64,000 nucleotides of DNA, from contig NZ_NIUC01000002.1 of the NCBI RefSeq assembly GCF_002807035.1, positions 305,477 through 369,476 on the forward strand, in the 5' to 3' direction. This document shows, piece by piece, positions 46,750 to 56,181 of the stretch; positions within the stretch are counted from its first letter, which is position 1, and each line of letters opens with the position of its first letter. Below the pieces are notes generated by a model. It made no database searches. It was not told the origin of the DNA and worked only from the letters and a program-made list of their open reading frames with translations. A program made the position numbers and the translations under genes. The DNA is from Algoriphagus formosus. Lineage in GTDB: Bacteria; Bacteroidota; Bacteroidia; Cytophagales; Cyclobacteriaceae.

Positions 46750-47442
46750 GTGAGTATCAAATCCCACATCCCAAATTCGCTTACACTCGGCAATCTACTC
46801 GCAGGTGTAATTGGTATTGTCACAGTTCTGGCTGGAGACTATCAAAGTGGAGCCTATTTTATTTTTTTAGCAGCATTTCTGGATTTTTTTGATGGATTCG
46901 CTGCCAGACTTCTCGAGGTAAGTGGTGAACTAGGCAAACAGCTTGATTCTCTGGCTGATTTAGTATCCTTTGGGGTATTGCCAGGATTTGTGGTCTATGA
47001 GTGGATTTCCACTCTGACCTCGGTAGAATGGATGCCCTATCTTTCGCTGACGATTCCGCTATTTTCTGCCTTAAGGCTAGCCAAATTCAATATCGATACA
47101 AGACAATCAGACCGTTTTATTGGTTTACCAACTCCGGCAAACGCCTTGTTTTTTAGCACCTTGCCTTATTTGGCGGACTTCTGGAGTTTCACAGGGAATT
47201 ACTTATCAAATCCATGGACCTTGATCGTACTTTCTTGGGTCTTTTCCTTGCTGCTAGTCGCCGAAATCCCCCTGATTGCTCTGAAATTCAAAAACTTTTC
47301 TTTGCGAGATAATGTATTTAGGTATGTGCTCTTGGCTTCGGGAGCATTGGCAATCCTACTGATGGGCTTGTCAGGGATACCCTTGGTTATTATACTGTAC
47401 CTAGGGCTTTCCCTTATCGAAAATTCATCTGCTTCTTTATGA
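46750..47442 (+). CDS. pssA: CDP-diacylglycerol-serine O-phosphatidyltransferase
   Basis: A 230-residue inner-membrane enzyme that makes phosphatidylserine, the precursor of phosphatidylethanolamine. The CDP-alcohol phosphotransferase motif DG-x2-AR-x8-G-x3-D-x3-D is complete (Asp48, Gly49, Ala51-Arg52 region, Gly62, Asp66, Asp70). About six to eight membrane helices fill the remainder, and PNSLTLGNLLAG begins the protein as in type II PssA. It starts with GTG three bases after the MBL gene and its end overlaps porU by four bases. The coupling of a phospholipid synthase to the sortase operon is noteworthy. Confidence 0.93.
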   Translation: MSIKSHIPNSLTLGNLLAGVIGIVTVLAGDYQSGAYFIFLAAFLDFFDGFAARLLEVSGELGKQLDSLADLVSFGVLPGFVVYEWISTLTSVEWMPYLSLTIPLFSALRLAKFNIDTRQSDRFIGLPTPANALFFSTLPYLADFWSFTGNYLSNPWTLIVLSWVFSLLLVAEIPLIALKFKNFSLRDNVFRYVLLASGALAILLMGLSGIPLVIILYLGLSLIENSSASL

Positions 47443-50400
47443 AAAAAGCATGCCTGGCAGGTATTTTGGGGGGATTATCCCTCTTTTTTGGATTTTTCTT
47501 GCAGGGATTTTCTCAGGAAAGTTTCTACAAGTTTGGCGTAACCAAATCCGGATTATACCGCTTTGATGCAGATAGGCTAAATGAATTGGGAATTAGCTCC
47601 TTAGACGAAGTTGCTTTTTTTGGCTACCCGGGAAGACTTCCACAAAAGCTTGATAGCGGCACCTTCTCTTTAAGGGAAATCCCAGCAAAAAGGGTAAATA
47701 ATGAATTGTTAATCTTTTTAACCGGACCGCACCGCCTTGACCTTATTGATGGTGAATTAGAATATAGGCACCATTATTATTCGGACACCTTGTATTATCT
47801 GATTGGTAGTAAAGAAAACCCAAAAAGACTGGAGTCCGAAACTCAGGTCAGTCCACAGGCCGAACCAATCACGCTTTACGAATGGACTACTGTCAAGGGA
47901 GAAGATCGAAATATTTTGAATTCGGGAAGAATATGGTATTCAGAACCCGTTAGTTCAGGTTCTTTACGATCTATCCCGTTTAGACAAAGTACTGAATCAA
48001 GTGCAGATTGGCTGCTACAAGGCCGGGTGATGGCTCAATCTTTTCAAAGCAGTCAGGTATCTATTTTGGAAAGCGGAAGTTCCATTTTCCAAACCAATAT
48101 CTCTCCAATTCCAAATTCACTTTATGGGATAAAAGGAGTAGAAGCAGCAGTAAACGTAAGTTTTAACCCCGCCAATCAGGAGGTCAACACTTTGGAACTT
48201 GCCTACAACAGCTCTGACAATAATGCCGCAGCTTATTTCGAACATTTGCTCCTTGGAGTACCTAATGAGTCTTCGGAAATTCAATCTGGACATTATTTTA
48301 ATCTTAGCGGACGGGCATTCAGCCATGGCTGTAATGAATGCGAGGTTTGGGAGGTAAGTGATTTCTACAAGCCCATCACTTTTCAGAAAAATGGCTTCGC
48401 TCAAGGAGGCAAATTGGTTTTTTCAAGGAGCTCAGACCTCTTTAATATCCCTGACCTCTCGCCTGTTGAATCGAATATCCGAACAGTTGGAAGCTGGCCT
48501 GAGCTCCTCATTATTACGGATCAAAACCTACTTCCAGAAGCAGAAAAACTGAGTACACATAAATTAGGTCAGGGCATATTATCAGAAGTAGTAACTCTAA
48601 AGGAGATTTATGATGCTTTCGGCTATGGAACTAAAGATGTGGTGGCTATCCGGGATTTTATTGCCTGGCATTTTCACGAGGGAAAAAGGGTGAAAAATGT
48701 TCTCTTTCTGGGTAAAGGAACCTTCGACTACAAAGGTAAACTCGGAGGAAGACCAAATATCGTCCCCACATACTCCAGTAGAAGTAGTCTAAACCCCCTA
48801 ACTACTTACAGCTCCGATGACTTTTTTGGACTATTAGAATTTGGTCAAGGAGAGTGGGTAGAAAGCCAAAGCGGTGACGAAAAACTATCCATCGGAGTAG
48901 GCCGCCTTCCAGTGATCACCCGGCAAGAGGCGGATATCGTAGTTCAAAAAATCATTGACTACGAGCAAAACCCATCCTTCGTGAACTGGAAACGATCTTT
49001 TAGCCTTTTTGCCGATGATGCCGACAACAATATTCACCTGCGAGATGCAGAAGCCCATAGCAACTATTTGAGAGAAGCCAATTCCGAATTCTTTCAAAAT
49101 AAATTATACCTCGATCGCTACGAACAAATTCCAAACGGTGATTCCCAACAATCCCCCGAGGCGAAGCAAGCTTTGCGAGAAGTCTTGACGGAAGGCACCT
49201 TAGTGGTAAACTATATCGGTCATGGAAATGAAACCACTCTTACTGCTGAAGAAGTATTCCGGGTAGAAGATATCGCTGACTTCCCGGAAACCTCCTTTTT
49301 ACCGCTTTGGGTCACTGCCACCTGTGAGTTTGGCAGGCATGACAGCCCTTTTATCCGCTCAGGTGCGGAGGAATTGCTCACAGTACAAGGTAAAGGTGCC
49401 ATTGGCCTTTTGACCACAGGACGGCCGGTATTTAGCAGTGTTAATTTCAGGCTAAATGAGGCATTTGTGAGGGAGGTTTACAAAAAGGAAAACGGCACCT
49501 ATCAGGATTTGGGGAGTATTTTTAAAAACACCAAAAACAATAGCTTAAATGGAGCTTTAAACCGAAATTTTAGTCTTCTTGGGGATCCAAGTCTACGTTT
49601 AAATTATCCGGATTTGGAAATCGAAATTGGAGAATTCAAGGATGCTGAAGGAAATCCAATCGAGAATTTCGCCCCCCTTTCGGAGGTCTTTTATCAGGGA
49701 AAAGTGGTCAATCCCTTAAGTGGAAATGATATGACCACTTTCAACGGAACAGTGGAAGTAGAACTGATGGATCGACCTGTATCGATCAAAACTCTTGGCG
49801 ATGAAAGCCCGCCAATTGAATTCCCTGAGGAAGCCATTACTTTATTTAGGGGAAAAGCTGAAGTCAGAAATGGTTTCTTTGAAGGAAGATTTAGAGTTCC
49901 AAGCGGCATCGATATTGAAATTGGAAAAGGAAATATCCGAATGTATGCCGTTGACTCCACGAGCATGCTGGATGCACAAGGAGTAGCTCAAGTTGATGTA
50001 GGTGGTGAGCAGGCAGACAACCCAACAGATGAAGAAGGACCGAATATTGAAATACAAATCGAAGGACAACAACTCGAGCCATTTAACTTCCCCTCGAAGC
50101 AATTGGCAGCCATCATTTTCCTATCAGATAGTACAGGAATAGATATAAGCGGAATTGATCCAAGGAAAGATTTTACGATCCAAATTAACCAACAGCCTCC
50201 ACGGGTTTTAAATAAATCCTTTGTAAGTGATGGTGGTAGCTATCAGCGTGGACAAGCAGGAATCAAAATTGAAGGATTGGAAGAAGGCATAAATTCTATC
50301 CGGGTATCAGCAACTGACCTAGTGGGGAATAGTAATGAGGCTATCTTTGAAATTCGAGTTGAAGGCAGTAATAGAATTCAAATTCTAGATCACATCGTCT

Positions 50401-50684
50401 ATCCCAACCCAGCAGATAAAGAAACAATCTTTGAATTGACTCACAATCGTCCGGGTGAAAACCTTCTCATAGAGCTGGAAGTTTATTCTTTGACAGGCTC
50501 AATACTATTTTCTGCATCGCGTCGTTTGGTAGAAGCTGAATCACGCATCGAGGGATTTAGATGGATTTTTTTACAAAACCAATCTAAAATTCCAGCAAAA
50601 GGAACTTATATTTACAAATTGACGCTTAGTTCGGAAGCTGAAAGTTCAGTCGCATCTGAAAGCGGAAAACTTATAATTGAATGA
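47439..50684 (+). CDS. porU: Type IX secretion sortase PorU
   Basis: A 1081-residue gingipain-like (C25) cysteine peptidase acting as the cell-surface sortase: it removes C-terminal sorting domains and joins cargo to lipopolysaccharide. A signal peptide ends near GFSQ (about residue 26). The catalytic pair is visible: His595 in NYIGHGNET and Cys629 in TATCEFGRH. Earlier, FLGKGTFDYKG and SSDDFFGLL are typical of C25. The C-terminus has IVYPNPADKETIFEL and GTYIYKL, a type A sorting-domain-like fold that PorU itself retains. The stop overlaps porV by four bases, which matches their known partnership. Confidence 0.95.
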   Translation: MKKACLAGILGGLSLFFGFFLQGFSQESFYKFGVTKSGLYRFDADRLNELGISSLDEVAFFGYPGRLPQKLDSGTFSLREIPAKRVNNELLIFLTGPHRLDLIDGELEYRHHYYSDTLYYLIGSKENPKRLESETQVSPQAEPITLYEWTTVKGEDRNILNSGRIWYSEPVSSGSLRSIPFRQSTESSADWLLQGRVMAQSFQSSQVSILESGSSIFQTNISPIPNSLYGIKGVEAAVNVSFNPANQEVNTLELAYNSSDNNAAAYFEHLLLGVPNESSEIQSGHYFNLSGRAFSHGCNECEVWEVSDFYKPITFQKNGFAQGGKLVFSRSSDLFNIPDLSPVESNIRTVGSWPELLIITDQNLLPEAEKLSTHKLGQGILSEVVTLKEIYDAFGYGTKDVVAIRDFIAWHFHEGKRVKNVLFLGKGTFDYKGKLGGRPNIVPTYSSRSSLNPLTTYSSDDFFGLLEFGQGEWVESQSGDEKLSIGVGRLPVITRQEADIVVQKIIDYEQNPSFVNWKRSFSLFADDADNNIHLRDAEAHSNYLREANSEFFQNKLYLDRYEQIPNGDSQQSPEAKQALREVLTEGTLVVNYIGHGNETTLTAEEVFRVEDIADFPETSFLPLWVTATCEFGRHDSPFIRSGAEELLTVQGKGAIGLLTTGRPVFSSVNFRLNEAFVREVYKKENGTYQDLGSIFKNTKNNSLNGALNRNFSLLGDPSLRLNYPDLEIEIGEFKDAEGNPIENFAPLSEVFYQGKVVNPLSGNDMTTFNGTVEVELMDRPVSIKTLGDESPPIEFPEEAITLFRGKAEVRNGFFEGRFRVPSGIDIEIGKGNIRMYAVDSTSMLDAQGVAQVDVGGEQADNPTDEEGPNIEIQIEGQQLEPFNFPSKQLAAIIFLSDSTGIDISGIDPRKDFTIQINQQPPRVLNKSFVSDGGSYQRGQAGIKIEGLEEGINSIRVSATDLVGNSNEAIFEIRVEGSNRIQILDHIVYPNPADKETIFELTHNRPGENLLIELEVYSLTGSILFSASRRLVEAESRIEGFRWIFLQNQSKIPAKGTYIYKLTLSSEAESSVASESGKLIIE

Positions 50685-51895
50685 AAAGAAAAGGAATCAT
50701 TAGGCCGATAGGATTACTTTTTGGGGTGTTTATGACCACCTCTGCACTTGTAATGGCTCAAAATTCCATTGTAGTCTCAGGACAGGACAGGCAGCGGAGG
50801 GTGATCACGACAGCAGTACCTTTTCTTAATTTTGCTCCAGACTCTCGTCATTCTGCCATGGGTGACGTGGGGGTGGCAACCACTCCTGATGCGAATTCAG
50901 CACATTGGAATAGTGGCAAATTAGCCTTCCTAGAAGACCAGACAGCATTTTCCTTATCTTATTCTCCCTGGTTGGGAAGATTGGTCAATGATATGTCTTT
51001 AAGCTATCTAACCGGTGCTTTCCGCATCGATGAAAATTCTGCCTTCGGTTTTGACTTGCGCTATTTTAACATGGGCGATATTCAGTTGACAGATGGTTTA
51101 GGCAATGAATTAGGCCAATTTAATCCACGCGATATTGCCATCGGAGGCACTTATTCTCGAAAACTCTCCGCCAATCTTGGATTGGGAGTATCTGCCCGAT
51201 TTATCTATTCCAATTTGTCAGGAAATATTTCCTCAGTGGGAGGAAGCGATGCAAGAGCCGGGATTAGTGTAGGAACAGATGTAGGGCTTTATTACAGCAA
51301 AGATATTTTCACAGGTTCCAAGGAAGGAACATGGTCTTGGGGTGTCAATATTTCCAATATTGGACCGAAGATCACCTATAATTCCGCTGATGACTTGGAT
51401 TACATCCCTACAAATCTGAGAATCGGAACCGCTTATGGTATTTACTTCAACGAGTTGAATAAATTGACCTTTGCCTTAGACTTTAATAAACTTTTGGTCC
51501 CTTCTCCTCCTGTCTACGCAACCAATCCTGACGGGACGCTTTCTACGGATGAAGACGGAAATCTCATTATCGAGCAAGGAAAAGATCCAAATAGACCGCT
51601 TATTTCAGGTATGTTTGGTTCCTTCACAGATGCTCCTGATGGATTCAGTGAGGAGATGCAGGAAATCACCGTTTCTTTCGGTGCAGAATACCTGTACAAT
51701 GAAAAGTTTGCCTTACGAACTGGTTACTTTTTTGAAAACCCTACTAAAGGAGGAAGGAGATATTTTACCATGGGTGTCGGCTTCAATGTGAAGCGCCTTG
51801 GATTTGATTTCTCTTACCTAGTCCCTCAAGTACAAAACCACCCGCTCGCTGAGACATTACGCTTTTCTCTGCGATACGCAATTCCATCCAATTGA
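50681..51895 (+). CDS. porV: Type IX secretion outer-membrane protein PorV
   Basis: A 404-residue outer-membrane barrel (FadL-like) that collects secreted cargo from SprA and presents it to PorU. The signal peptide ends VMAQ (about residue 27). The family start TTAVPFLNFAPDSRHSAMGD and GVATTPDANSAHWNSGKLAF are diagnostic. Amphipathic strands fill the rest and the protein ends FSLRYAIPSN. It overlaps porU by four bases upstream, and its stop overlaps the M16 gene start by one base. Confidence 0.95.
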   Translation: MKRKGIIRPIGLLFGVFMTTSALVMAQNSIVVSGQDRQRRVITTAVPFLNFAPDSRHSAMGDVGVATTPDANSAHWNSGKLAFLEDQTAFSLSYSPWLGRLVNDMSLSYLTGAFRIDENSAFGFDLRYFNMGDIQLTDGLGNELGQFNPRDIAIGGTYSRKLSANLGLGVSARFIYSNLSGNISSVGGSDARAGISVGTDVGLYYSKDIFTGSKEGTWSWGVNISNIGPKITYNSADDLDYIPTNLRIGTAYGIYFNELNKLTFALDFNKLLVPSPPVYATNPDGTLSTDEDGNLIIEQGKDPNRPLISGMFGSFTDAPDGFSEEMQEITVSFGAEYLYNEKFALRTGYFFENPTKGGRRYFTMGVGFNVKRLGFDFSYLVPQVQNHPLAETLRFSLRYAIPSN

Positions 51896-53166
51896 TGATT
51901 CTAGACCGAAGTACTCCACCGAGTTACTCCATTCCAGAAGACTTTAGCTTACAATCACCTGCTGAAAAAATCCTTCAAAATGGAGCTGCACATTTTCATT
52001 TTGATACTCCAGGAATTCAAGCTGTCAAAATCGACTTGATTGGAAAAGGTACTCGAGCATTTCTACCATTAAATGAGGCGCTAGTGCCATCATTCACCTT
52101 ACAGATGTTGATTGAGGGCACTGCATCAAAAAGCAGTAGTGAAATTGCACATCTCTTGGATTTTCATGCCAGTGAAATTCAGCCTTATTTGACATTTGGG
52201 CAGGAAGGCATCACACTCATAAGCACAAAAAAGCATCTTTTTCAGGTTTTGGAGCTGCTTTTGGAAGTGATTACCCAACCGAGCTTCCCTGAGGAGCCGC
52301 TGGAAAAACGAAAAGCTCAACGCCGTCTCATGATTGAGATGGAAAGGAAAAAGACAGCATCACAGGCCTCTCAGCTTTTCCGCAAAACGCTTTTTGGAGG
52401 GGAGCATCCTTTCGGAAACATGATCCACGAGGAAATGCTTGAAGCTATTAATTCTGAAAGGCTTCAACAGCATAGTCAGCAACTGCTTTGGCAGGGACTT
52501 GAGATCTTTACTGCCGGTGACTTTAGTGAAGAAGAGAGGATAGCTTTAGAAGGGTTTTTAGAGAGGCTTCCAAATCAGATTCCGCAAGAAGGCATTCTAC
52601 TCCCTGACCCAAATAGTGAGGAATCCATTTATGAATCTCGGCAAGATGCAGTTCAAAGCAGTATCCGAATGGGTAAACTTTCGATTCCTAAAAATCACCC
52701 TGATTTCATCCCCCTTTCGGTATTCAACACCATCTTAGGCGGATACTTTGGATCTCGACTTATCAAAAATATCCGAGAAGATAAGGGACATACCTATGGG
52801 ATTTACTCCAGCTTGGTTCAAATGGGTAACCTGAACTATTGGGCCGTGGGAGCTGATGTGGAAAAACAGTATCTCGAGCTAGTGAAAACCGAAATCAAGT
52901 ATGAAATCGAAAAACTCTCTACAGAGCTCGTAGAAGAGGATGAGTTGGAAACTGTCAGGAATTACCTGCTTGGTCAGATGCTTTCACAGTTTAGCAACTC
53001 CTTCGACATAATCGATCGTTTCCGCTCAGTTCACCACTCTGGCTTGGACTTGAACTATTATTCGCAGAAACTTCAATTTCTAAAAGAATTTAAGGCGGAA
53101 GACATTCTTCAAATCGGTCAAAAATACTTCAAAGATCAGCCCTTGATAGAAGTAAGTGTTGGCTAA
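51895..53166 (+). CDS. M16-family peptidase homologue lacking the zinc site
   Basis: A 423-residue M16 (insulinase/mitochondrial processing peptidase) fold protein. The C-terminal half is well conserved: GGYFGSRLIKNIREDKGHTYGIYSS supplies the Arg/Tyr substrate pair. The catalytic HxxEH site, which should precede the EGT at about residues 74-76, instead reads SFTLQ (Ser66, Leu69, Gln70). It is therefore predicted inactive by itself, like the alpha-type subunit of heterodimeric M16 enzymes. No catalytic partner is encoded in the window. No signal peptide is seen. The start is the ATG at 51895, giving a TGATG overlap with porV, so it is translationally linked to the sortase operon. Confidence 0.86.
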   Translation: MILDRSTPPSYSIPEDFSLQSPAEKILQNGAAHFHFDTPGIQAVKIDLIGKGTRAFLPLNEALVPSFTLQMLIEGTASKSSSEIAHLLDFHASEIQPYLTFGQEGITLISTKKHLFQVLELLLEVITQPSFPEEPLEKRKAQRRLMIEMERKKTASQASQLFRKTLFGGEHPFGNMIHEEMLEAINSERLQQHSQQLLWQGLEIFTAGDFSEEERIALEGFLERLPNQIPQEGILLPDPNSEESIYESRQDAVQSSIRMGKLSIPKNHPDFIPLSVFNTILGGYFGSRLIKNIREDKGHTYGIYSSLVQMGNLNYWAVGADVEKQYLELVKTEIKYEIEKLSTELVEEDELETVRNYLLGQMLSQFSNSFDIIDRFRSVHHSGLDLNYYSQKLQFLKEFKAEDILQIGQKYFKDQPLIEVSVG

Positions 53167-54120
53167 TCAACTCGTGACACTGACGTAAAGCCAAGATATG
53201 TCAAGCTTGAATTTCGCCCAAGCTTTATAGAGCTTCAATTTTAGGCCTTTGCCATGTAAGCGTTCGGCCATTTGGATGAGTTGATCAGCAGCAGAGAAAT
53301 TTGCCGACCAAAGTGCATGTTTCAATTCAAAAAGAACTCGCTCCAACAATGCTTTATTTTCATCCTGGCTTTGATTGAGCTCCAATGCTTTTTCACAGAC
53401 CTTTACCGTACTAGGCAACATTTTTGAAAAATAGCGCTGGTACTGGTTTGCTGACATAGACTCCTCATGCTCACGCTTCAGGACGCCAAAATGATCGGAA
53501 AATACCACATGATATTTCCTTGCCATTCGGATTTGGATATCAAAATCCTCGTAATACAGACTCTCATCATAACCCGACTCCTTTCGAAAAATCTTTGCAT
53601 TGAATACCATGGTAGCTGCGCAGATGATACTTCGCCTTAATAGCGTTTCGTATATCGTGCCCATATGCAGCTTTTCCCTAAGCTCTCCGAATGTATTTCG
53701 CTTATAGAAAGTCGTGATAGACCCCGATGACTCTAGTAAATAGGCATCAGAGAAACTAAAAGCTGCTTCAGGATCCTGTGAAAGTTGAGCGATCGATAGC
53801 GATAGATGATCAGGATAAAGCACATCATCTCCGGACAAATCGACCAGGTAGTCCCCATTTGTCTCTGCAAACACTTCATTGAAGGTCTGACAGTATGGTC
53901 TAGTATCCTCAAAAAAGTACGTTTTCACCGGAAATAATCCAGAATACTGCGAGACCCAATCCTTGATGCGTTCGGCAGTACTATCAGAACTTCCATTATC
54001 GACAATGACCAATTCTTTGTCATGGTAATCCTGCATTGCCACACTCTCTAGTGCCTCCCAAATCCAGTCTTCGTGATTGAAGGCTGTGCAAATAACAGTG
54101 ACTTTACCTAAGCTTTCCAT
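53167..54120 (-). CDS. Glycosyltransferase family 2 protein
   Basis: A 317-residue GT-A enzyme. TVICTAFNHEDWIWEALES and the block LVIVDNGSSDSTAERI form the nucleotide-binding half; the metal-binding acidic motif is DLSGDDVLYPDHL. A YYEDFDIQIRMARK motif supplies the catalytic-base region. Such enzymes transfer a single sugar in surface polysaccharide or glycoprotein assembly. It is the last gene of a three-gene minus-strand unit and begins two bases after the preceding stop. Its own stop abuts the stop of the M16 gene with no bases between. Confidence 0.9.
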   Translation of the reverse strand: MESLGKVTVICTAFNHEDWIWEALESVAMQDYHDKELVIVDNGSSDSTAERIKDWVSQYSGLFPVKTYFFEDTRPYCQTFNEVFAETNGDYLVDLSGDDVLYPDHLSLSIAQLSQDPEAAFSFSDAYLLESSGSITTFYKRNTFGELREKLHMGTIYETLLRRSIICAATMVFNAKIFRKESGYDESLYYEDFDIQIRMARKYHVVFSDHFGVLKREHEESMSANQYQRYFSKMLPSTVKVCEKALELNQSQDENKALLERVLFELKHALWSANFSAADQLIQMAERLHGKGLKLKLYKAWAKFKLDISWLYVSVTS

Positions 54121-54122
54121 GG

Positions 54123-55037
54123 TTAAAGTTTCCTGACCCAGGTGACTTTGTTAGAAATATCGTTGGAAAATCTGGACTTAAAAAACATTAAATTATGATT
54201 GGCCGAACTTGGCTGATCAGAGGAGCCCAGATCTATGAAGTCCACCTTCAGTTCCATTGCCAAAATAAATAATTGATATAGAAGCATTTCGCCTCCTTGC
54301 TTAAGCTGACTTTTTGGGTCTATGGCTGACTGAAAATAATATAATGACTCTGAAGTCAATCTAGTCGCTAAAGTGTGTGCCACAGCTTGGCCCTTTTTTT
54401 CTAGCGAAATCAAGAAATAACGCTCTGGATACTCCGACACCTGCGTGATTAACCGAGTTTCATCCAAGTTGGAGTCATAGCCTCTTGACTGATTCCATGA
54501 TCGAATCTCCTGTAAAAAGCCAAAATTAGAGATTGGCCCTTTTCGAATTGTAAGCTCCCCTTCTTTTATGCGCTTCTGGAATCGATCCTGCTCACTTTGA
54601 ATCAGTTTCTTAATCTTCTTTTTTCCCAAGAAAAATTGATGAGCCAAAACCTTTTCCTGCCTGAAACCAAGCTTGAAAAGTAAGTAATTCACCAAATCAT
54701 GGTTTGACTGATAAGGCTTCGGAGCTTGAGTAATTTCCAATTCCAAAACTCCCCTTTTCCGGAGCTCTCCTTGAATCACCAATATGAAGTACTCTAAAGC
54801 TTCAGAACTTAGACTATCCTGCATCCAAATTCCTCCAAAAGGAACCTGAGGAAGCGAAATAGCCTTTCCTTGCTCTGAAATACAAATGGTAATCCAAGCC
54901 TTGACTTTTTCCTTTTTGACAAGCTTAAAATCAAGGTACTCCCGGTATCCTAGCAACTGCTCATTTGCAAGAAAATAATCTTTTATTTCCGCTCGGCTAT
55001 CCTGTACTTCAAGGTGATATTGATTGGAGATATCCAT
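54123..55037 (-). CDS. GNAT/FemAB-like acyltransferase
   Basis: A 304-residue protein of the GNAT fold in the FemAB-like branch. The central part has FQKRIKEGELTIRKG and NWSRGY-like SWNQSRGYDSN; the C-terminal domain has YFLISLEKKGQAVAHTLATRL, YYFQSAIDPKSQLKQGGEML and ELKVDFIDLGSSDQP. This resembles BioF2-like/CelD-type acetyltransferases associated with polysaccharide loci. The acceptor could be an amino-sugar made in the same pathway. I start at ATG 55037, one base after the cupin stop; an in-frame TTG at 55052 is weaker. The assignment to acyl transfer is by fold pattern. Confidence 0.7.
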   Translation of the reverse strand: MDISNQYHLEVQDSRAEIKDYFLANEQLLGYREYLDFKLVKKEKVKAWITICISEQGKAISLPQVPFGGIWMQDSLSSEALEYFILVIQGELRKRGVLELEITQAPKPYQSNHDLVNYLLFKLGFRQEKVLAHQFFLGKKKIKKLIQSEQDRFQKRIKEGELTIRKGPISNFGFLQEIRSWNQSRGYDSNLDETRLITQVSEYPERYFLISLEKKGQAVAHTLATRLTSESLYYFQSAIDPKSQLKQGGEMLLYQLFILAMELKVDFIDLGSSDQPSSANHNLMFFKSRFSNDISNKVTWVRKL

Positions 55038-55038
55038 C

Positions 55039-55449
55039 TTAGAGCTTTGCAAATTCCTTTAAATCTCTGATGTAATCGGCTTCTGAAAACTCTCGGTCTG
55101 ATAATGCAAGTAAGACTGCATCTGAAGAAAAATCAGTCTCTACCCAATGAAGCGGGGGAATCAAAAGACCTCTGGAAGGATGATTTAATTTAAATACTTG
55201 CGTAACTCCCTGAGTGTCGGTAGTTTTTGCTCTTATCTCCCCAGCCAAGGCAACAAGCACCTGCGTTTCTTCACGATGAGCATGATTGCCTCGCGAAACC
55301 CCGCCAGGAACTGCATGTACCCAAAAGCATCGCTGAATACCATTAGGAAAGAGGTCTTGCTTTTCCCAATAATACAATTCGCCGGCCTGCCCTTTTTCCC
55401 CATCAAAATCAATCCATCTGGGCTGACTTGTTTTTTGTGGATGCATCAT
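55039..55449 (-). CDS. FdtA/QdtA-type sugar 3,4-ketoisomerase (cupin)
   Basis: A 136-residue single-domain cupin. The family marker VSRGNHAHREETQVLVALAGEI (RGNHAHRE at residues 53-60) supplies the active-site histidines, and the C-terminal SEADYIRDLKEF is diagnostic. These enzymes isomerise dTDP-4-keto-6-deoxyglucose to the 3-keto sugar, which a DegT-type aminotransferase then aminates and an acyltransferase acylates. It is first in a unit with a GNAT-like transferase and a GT2, giving a near-complete route. A DegT-type aminotransferase lies at 11016-12104. The isomer formed (fucose or quinovose series) cannot be read. Confidence 0.88.
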   Translation of the reverse strand: MMHPQKTSQPRWIDFDGEKGQAGELYYWEKQDLFPNGIQRCFWVHAVPGGVSRGNHAHREETQVLVALAGEIRAKTTDTQGVTQVFKLNHPSRGLLIPPLHWVETDFSSDAVLLALSDREFSEADYIRDLKEFAKL

Positions 55450-55554
55450 TACTTTTTGAATCGGACTAAAATTAAGATAAATACCAAGTAAAAAAGGTTA
55501 CAGTTCCATTAAATTTAGGTTTTCATTTCGAAACCTAGCCAAATAATCTGACCA

Positions 55555-56181
55555 GTGGAATCCAGAGACGATACAGATCGATTTTTTACCCTAAGCCGAG
55601 AAAGTGCCTCCTTATTTAAGGATAGAAACTCTAAATTCCACGCTCATGCTTTCCCTGTCAAATCGGAAGAGGAGGTAAAGGAAAAACTAGCAGAACTCCG
55701 AAAGCAATACTACGACGCAAGGCATCATTGCTATGCTTATAGTCTTGGAAAGGATGGAGAAGTCTTCCGGGCAAATGATGACGGCGAACCCAACCATTCG
55801 GCGGGAGATCCGATTTTGGGGCAAATCAGATCCTTTGAATTGACGAATGTCCTGATAGTAGTCGTCCGCTACTTTGGTGGAACCAAACTTGGGGTAGGTG
55901 GTCTGATTCAAGCCTATAGAACGGCAGCGAAAATGGCTATCGAGGAAAATGAGATTGTGGAAGACTTTGAAAGATGCTTTCTGAAACTCCATTTTCCCTA
56001 TCCTGTCATGAATGATGTGATGAAGTTGATCAAAAACGAGAATCTCGAAATCGAGTCACAAGAAATGGAGCTGGATTGCAAAATGGATTTATCCTTTCGA
56101 AGCAGCTTGAAGGATCAGGTCATTGACCAACTGGAGATAATTGATGGACTGGAGTATAAATTAATCGAAGAGAGGATCTAA
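55555..56181 (+). CDS. YigZ/IMPACT-family protein
   Basis: A 208-residue protein with the IMPACT/YigZ signature: DRNSKFHAHAFPVKSEEE, ARHHCYAYSLG, DDGEPNHSAGDPILGQI and VVRYFGGTKLGVGGLIQAYRTAA. The C-terminal ferredoxin-like DUF1949 domain follows. Eukaryotic IMPACT controls Gcn2; the bacterial role is uncertain. It starts with GTG; no better start is nearby. Its 3' end overlaps the convergent RNase D-like gene by 21 bases. Confidence 0.92.
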   Translation: MESRDDTDRFFTLSRESASLFKDRNSKFHAHAFPVKSEEEVKEKLAELRKQYYDARHHCYAYSLGKDGEVFRANDDGEPNHSAGDPILGQIRSFELTNVLIVVVRYFGGTKLGVGGLIQAYRTAAKMAIEENEIVEDFERCFLKLHFPYPVMNDVMKLIKNENLEIESQEMELDCKMDLSFRSSLKDQVIDQLEIIDGLEYKLIEERI

